From NCBI GenBank assembly GCA_046596415.1, contig JBKJML010000096.1, positions 1-12,518 on the forward strand: a DNA stretch of 12,518 bases. Reading direction: 5' to 3'. Both the position numbers and the translations under genes were made by a program. The stretch is from JBKJML01 sp046596415 (GTDB lineage Bacteria; Actinomycetota; Thermoleophilia; Gaiellales; Gaiellaceae). This document shows positions 9,775 through 12,518 of the stretch, piece by piece (position 1 is the first letter of the stretch; the number at the start of each line of letters is the position of its first letter). Under the pieces are notes generated by a model. That model saw only the letters and a list, made by a program, of their open reading frames with translations, had not been told where the DNA came from and did no database searches.

Positions 9775-9803
9775 ATGGTACCGAAAGCGGACCAGGCCCG
9801 CAA
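9775..9803 (-). promoter_or_regulatory. Candidate sigma70-type promoter for the operon
   Basis: On the minus strand, TTGCGG (9803-9798) and TACCAT (9780-9775) are separated by exactly 17 bases. They fit the TTGnnn and TAnnnT pattern of actinobacterial housekeeping promoters. Transcription would start near 9768, giving a leader of about 63 bases before rpsL. This is the best match I found in the divergent region, but it is a pattern match only. Confidence 0.5.
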
Positions 9804-9824
9804 ACGGCCACCGACGCGTTTTTG

Positions 9825-9837
9825 CGGTTGCAAACCG
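9825..9837. promoter_or_regulatory. Small palindrome in the divergent intergenic region
   Basis: The sequence CGGTTGCAAACCG has perfect 5-base arms around a 3-base centre. It lies just upstream of the candidate rpsL promoter and about 58 bases before the diguanylate cyclase ATG, where an operator for either gene could sit. A 13-base palindrome can arise by chance in sequence of this composition, so this is only a candidate. Confidence 0.3.
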
Positions 9838-9870
9838 TAGCTCTCGACCGAGTTCCCGATTACAGTGAGT

Positions 9871-9887
9871 GTGGGGCAACGCCCCAC
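9871..9887 (+). promoter_or_regulatory. Perfect hairpin just before the GGDEF gene start
   Basis: GTGGGGC and GCCCCAC form seven perfect pairs around an AAC loop, ending seven bases before the ATG at 9895. No T-run follows, so it is unlikely to be a terminator. If the gene starts at 9895, this hairpin occupies the place of a ribosome binding site, and none is visible there. A TACAGT at 9861-9866 could be a -10 box, which would make the leader very short; I found no matching -35. Confidence 0.4.
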
Positions 9888-9894
9888 CCCCCGA

Positions 9895-11076
9895 ATGACG
9901 ACTGTGACCATCGCCCTCCTCGCGGCGCTCGCTGCGGCAGTACTCGTTGGCCTTTTGGCCGCCGGGCGGCACCTGCGTGGGCGGGAGGACGCGCGGCTCG
10001 CCGACGCGCTCGCCGCGATGAACGAGCGGGTCGACGCGATGTCGCGTGAGCTCGCCGACGTGCTGCACCGCACCGAGGAGGAAAGCCGTCGCAGCCGCGT
10101 GCTGGGCGAGCTCGCCGGCTCGATCGACATCGACGAGGTGATGAACCGCACGCTCGAGGCTGCCGGCGCCGTGCCCGGCGTGGATGCCAGCATCGTGTCG
10201 ATCTCCTGGCCGGACGGGACACCGCTGCAGGCGTCGGTCGGCGTGCCCGCCGAGGAGGCGGAGCTGCAGGCGCCTCCCGGGCCGCCGGACGGCAGCATCC
10301 CACGCTCGATCTCGATCGCGTACGCCTACGGAGCCGAGACGGCGTTCGGCAGCCTGAGGGTCGGGCTCGCGGTGCCGCTCGCGAGCGACGGCGATCACCT
10401 CGGCTATCTCTCTGTCTACTCACGCGCGGGTGAACCGTTCGGCGATGGCGACCTGCGCGACCTGGAGGAGCTCGCGCTGCGCGCCGGGCCTGCGATCGAG
10501 AACGCGCGCCGCTTCCGCGAGGCGCGGCAACTCGCCGACCTCGACGCACTCACGAGCCTGCACAACCGGCGCTACTTCCACGAGACGCTCGCCCGCGAGG
10601 TGGCCCGCGCCCACCGCTACAGCCGCCACCTGGCGTTGATCGTCTTCGACCTGGACGACTTCAAGGCGATCAACGACCGGATCGGACACCTGGCGGGCGA
10701 TGCCGTGCTCGCCGAGGCATCCGAGCGCGTGCGCGACGTCGTGCGCTCCGCCGACGTCGCCTGCCGCGTCGGCGGCGACGAGTTCGCGGTCATCCTGCCG
10801 GAGTCGGCGGTGACCGACGCGGAGGCGCTCTACCGACGTCTCCAGGCCGCGGTCTCCTCGCGCCCGGTCGGCCAGGCCGGTCGCCTCCAGCTCTCCGCGG
10901 GCGTCGCCGAGCTGCGAGCCGACGACGACGCCGTGGGCTTCTTCCAACGCGCCGACGAGGCGCTGTACCGGGCGAAGGACGCCGGCAAGGGCACCGTCGT
11001 CACAGCGGCTGCCACGTCACCTGCGCCCACGCCGGGGCCGTGGCCGCGCGAGGCGCCCGAGTCCGCGTCGCGTTAG
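9895..11076 (+). CDS. Membrane-anchored GAF-GGDEF diguanylate cyclase
   Basis: A 393-residue protein predicted to make cyclic di-GMP from two GTP. Residues 4-23 form a hydrophobic membrane segment followed by Arg-rich residues (positive inside). A probable coiled coil spans about 30-70, a GAF-like sensor domain about 70-210, and the GGDEF domain about 215-375. The domain has DALTSLHNRRYF, FDLDDFKAIND with the metal-binding Asp at 252, and an intact GGDEF at 293-297. An inhibitory-site RSAD lies at 284-287, the correct five residues before GGDEF, so product feedback is likely. The C-terminus is Pro/Ala-rich. The ATG at 9895 is preferred because it gives a short uncharged N-terminus before the membrane segment; a GTG at 9865 would add ten residues. 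Neither has a clear ribosome binding site. The signal sensed by GAF is unknown. Confidence 0.9.
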   Translation: MTTVTIALLAALAAAVLVGLLAAGRHLRGREDARLADALAAMNERVDAMSRELADVLHRTEEESRRSRVLGELAGSIDIDEVMNRTLEAAGAVPGVDASIVSISWPDGTPLQASVGVPAEEAELQAPPGPPDGSIPRSISIAYAYGAETAFGSLRVGLAVPLASDGDHLGYLSVYSRAGEPFGDGDLRDLEELALRAGPAIENARRFREARQLADLDALTSLHNRRYFHETLAREVARAHRYSRHLALIVFDLDDFKAINDRIGHLAGDAVLAEASERVRDVVRSADVACRVGGDEFAVILPESAVTDAEALYRRLQAAVSSRPVGQAGRLQLSAGVAELRADDDAVGFFQRADEALYRAKDAGKGTVVTAAATSPAPTPGPWPREAPESASR

Positions 11077-11081
11077 AGCCT

Positions 11082-12518
11082 CTAGAGCGCGAGGAAGGGC
11101 AGCCAGGCCGTCAGGTCGATCACGTCGAGCACCGGCAGCCGGTCGCCGGCGCAGCGCACCTCGGCGAGCGACGCAGTCTGCCGGCGGAGCGTCCAGGCAG
11201 GGAACGCGCCTGCGCGGCTCGCATCGCGGAGCGCGCGGCCGATCGCGCCGCGGACGAGCTCCAGCGGGATCGCGCCGAGCGGCTCGGTCGCACCGGTCGC
11301 CTGGACGTGGAAGCTCCCGTCGCGGGTGCGGACCGTCTGTGTGCCGCCCGTCGGGATCGAGAACACGGCCGCCGGTGCGGCCGAGGCGAGCACGAACCCG
11401 CGGCCGGACGGCAGCCACGACGGCGCCGGCTTCACCTCGACAACGCGCGCGTCGAGCTCGGCGTAGGTCGCGTAGTACGCGGTGATCGCCGCTCCCGTCG
11501 GTGCGGCGGTGGCAAGCGTGCCGCGGAGCGCAGCGTGGCGAAGCTCGTCGGCGAGCACGCCGTGGGCGGACGCGAGCGTGGCGCGTGAGCCCCGGAGCGC
11601 GGCGAGGTAGGCGGCGCGGCTGCCAGCGAAGCGGGAACGGATGATGGCTCGCTCGGCGGCGAGCACCTCCGCGGCGGTGGGCTGGCGCACGCTCGACTCG
11701 ACCAGCCGCGCGTAGAGGGCCGACAGCGCCGCCTCGGCATCGCCGGTGACGGCGGCGAGCTCCCCGATCGCGTTCGCCGTGATCGCCTTCGCGCCGAGCG
11801 CGCAACGAACCCCGGCGGGCAGGTCGATCTGGCCCTCGGCGAGCGAGGGCGAGAAGCCGGGGCCTGCGGCGTCGCGCGGCGCCGACGGGCAGAGCGACGG
11901 GTCTCGTGCCCAGTGCCAGACGCAGGCGGCGGTCTTCTTCGCCGGGTCGACGCCCTCGGCGTTCCAGTGGCCCCAACCCCACGACCAGACGTGCGCGAAG
12001 CCGAGCTCGCGCGCCACCTGCTTCGCGGCCAGCGTCTGGAGCTTCGCGATCTCGAACCAGGCGCTCTTCGGGGAGAGACCCTCGCGGCCGCCGGCACCGA
12101 GCTTCGTCTGGAAGCCGAGCATCACCCCGACCCGGGCGGCGGGGACGCCAACGGCGTAGAGCCTCGACGCGGAGGCACGCATGCCACTGCGCAATCGCCG
12201 GCTGGCGGCGATCGGGCCGAGCTTGGAGAGCGCAACGGCGGAGCCGTACTTCTCGAGCACGATGTCGGAGACCTCTGCAAGCGATCGCCACCAGGCACCC
12301 GCGTCGCCGCCGGTGAACGGGTCGCTCGAGACGAGCAGCACGGGGCGCGCGCCGCGCGCCGCGAGCAGGCGCGCCCACTGGAGCACGTTCTCCCGGTACT
12401 GCGCGGTCGTCGCCGTCCACGGTGCGGGCGTCGAGGCCCCGAAGAGCTCGTTCATCGCGATCATCGGCGTCGCGCAGCCGGAGCTCAGGATCGCGTAGTC
12501 GAAGAGCTTCTGTGCGGC
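11082..12518 (-). CDS. Protein of unknown function, 5' end beyond the window
   Basis: The frame is open from the stop at 11084-11082 to the window edge, about 478 residues, and the ATG at 12464 is probably internal because coding-like sequence continues upstream. I do not recognise the family. The N-terminal part alternates strands and helices in a way that recalls a TIM barrel, with ATPMIAMNELFG and then RPVLLVSSDPF; the Asn-Glu pair resembles the acid/base motif of clan GH-A glycosidases, but this is weak. A Trp-rich stretch, VWSWGWGHWN, lies near 11965-11995. The C-terminal half is helical and Ala-rich, with ITAYYATYAELDARVVEV, which is faintly like SurA-type chaperone folds. Whether it has a signal peptide cannot be seen. 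It is convergent with the GGDEF gene. Confidence 0.75.
   Translation of the reverse strand, partial: AAQKLFDYAILSSGCATPMIAMNELFGASTPAPWTATTAQYRENVLQWARLLAARGARPVLLVSSDPFTGGDAGAWWRSLAEVSDIVLEKYGSAVALSKLGPIAASRRLRSGMRASASRLYAVGVPAARVGVMLGFQTKLGAGGREGLSPKSAWFEIAKLQTLAAKQVARELGFAHVWSWGWGHWNAEGVDPAKKTAACVWHWARDPSLCPSAPRDAAGPGFSPSLAEGQIDLPAGVRCALGAKAITANAIGELAAVTGDAEAALSALYARLVESSVRQPTAAEVLAAERAIIRSRFAGSRAAYLAALRGSRATLASAHGVLADELRHAALRGTLATAAPTGAAITAYYATYAELDARVVEVKPAPSWLPSGRGFVLASAAPAAVFSIPTGGTQTVRTRDGSFHVQATGATEPLGAIPLELVRGAIGRALRDASRAGAFPAWTLRRQTASLAEVRCAGDRLPVLDVIDLTAWLPFLAL

Noticed and set aside
9706..9864. A third copy of the 164-base element upstream of rpsL.
   Set aside because: Compared by eye, the region shares no extended match with the element and lacks its terminal arms.
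11906..12498. Plus-strand open frames opposite the unknown gene.
   Set aside because: Their products are Arg/Ser/Pro-rich shadows without motifs, while the minus-strand frame is open for about 478 codons and has protein-like alternation of hydrophobic and polar residues.

Overview
The window is high-GC bacterial DNA dominated by one long leftward (minus-strand) translation operon. The gene order rpsL-rpsG-fusA-tuf-rpsJ-rplC-rplD-rplW-rplB-rpsS-rplV-rpsC-rplP-rpmC-rpsQ is the ancestral str + S10 cluster run together without a break. High GC, frequent GTG starts, a low-complexity tail on S3, an Ala/Pro/Lys tail on L22 and the style of the two flanking genes suggest an actinobacterium, possibly of the Thermoleophilia (Gaiella/Solirubrobacter-like) lineage. 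That placement is inference from protein character, not a search result.

Layout, read in the direction of transcription. A divergent intergenic region (about 9706-9894) holds a plausible sigma70-type promoter and a leader hairpin for rpsL. The operon then runs from 9705 down to base 1 and leaves the window in the fifth codon of rpsQ. Most junctions are tight: 1-base TAGTG or TGATG overlaps, one 4-base ATGA overlap, or gaps of 0-16 bases. There are only two exceptions, rplC-rplD and rplW-rplB.

Those two gaps are the most unusual part of the window. They hold two copies of one 164-base element (4461-4624 and 3383-3546) that align without any indel at about 83% identity by hand count. Each copy is a long imperfect palindrome that starts at the upstream stop codon and ends one base before the next start codon, so its closing stem buries the ribosome binding site of rplD or rplB. 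At least five base pairs differ between the copies by compensatory double changes, which suggests selection on a folded form. The G.T wobbles fall mostly on the strand opposite the operon mRNA. I do not recognise the element. It could be an ERIC-like mobile palindrome, a duplicated ribosomal-protein control element, or an antisense structured RNA.

Right of the operon, a plus-strand gene (9895-11076) encodes a membrane-anchored GAF-GGDEF diguanylate cyclase with intact active and inhibitory sites. It is followed tail to tail, 5 bases apart, by a minus-strand gene of unknown function (11082 to beyond 12518) that is cut by the window edge. I see no tRNA, rRNA, CRISPR array, transposase or phage gene. 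No gene-free stretch exceeds 300 bases.
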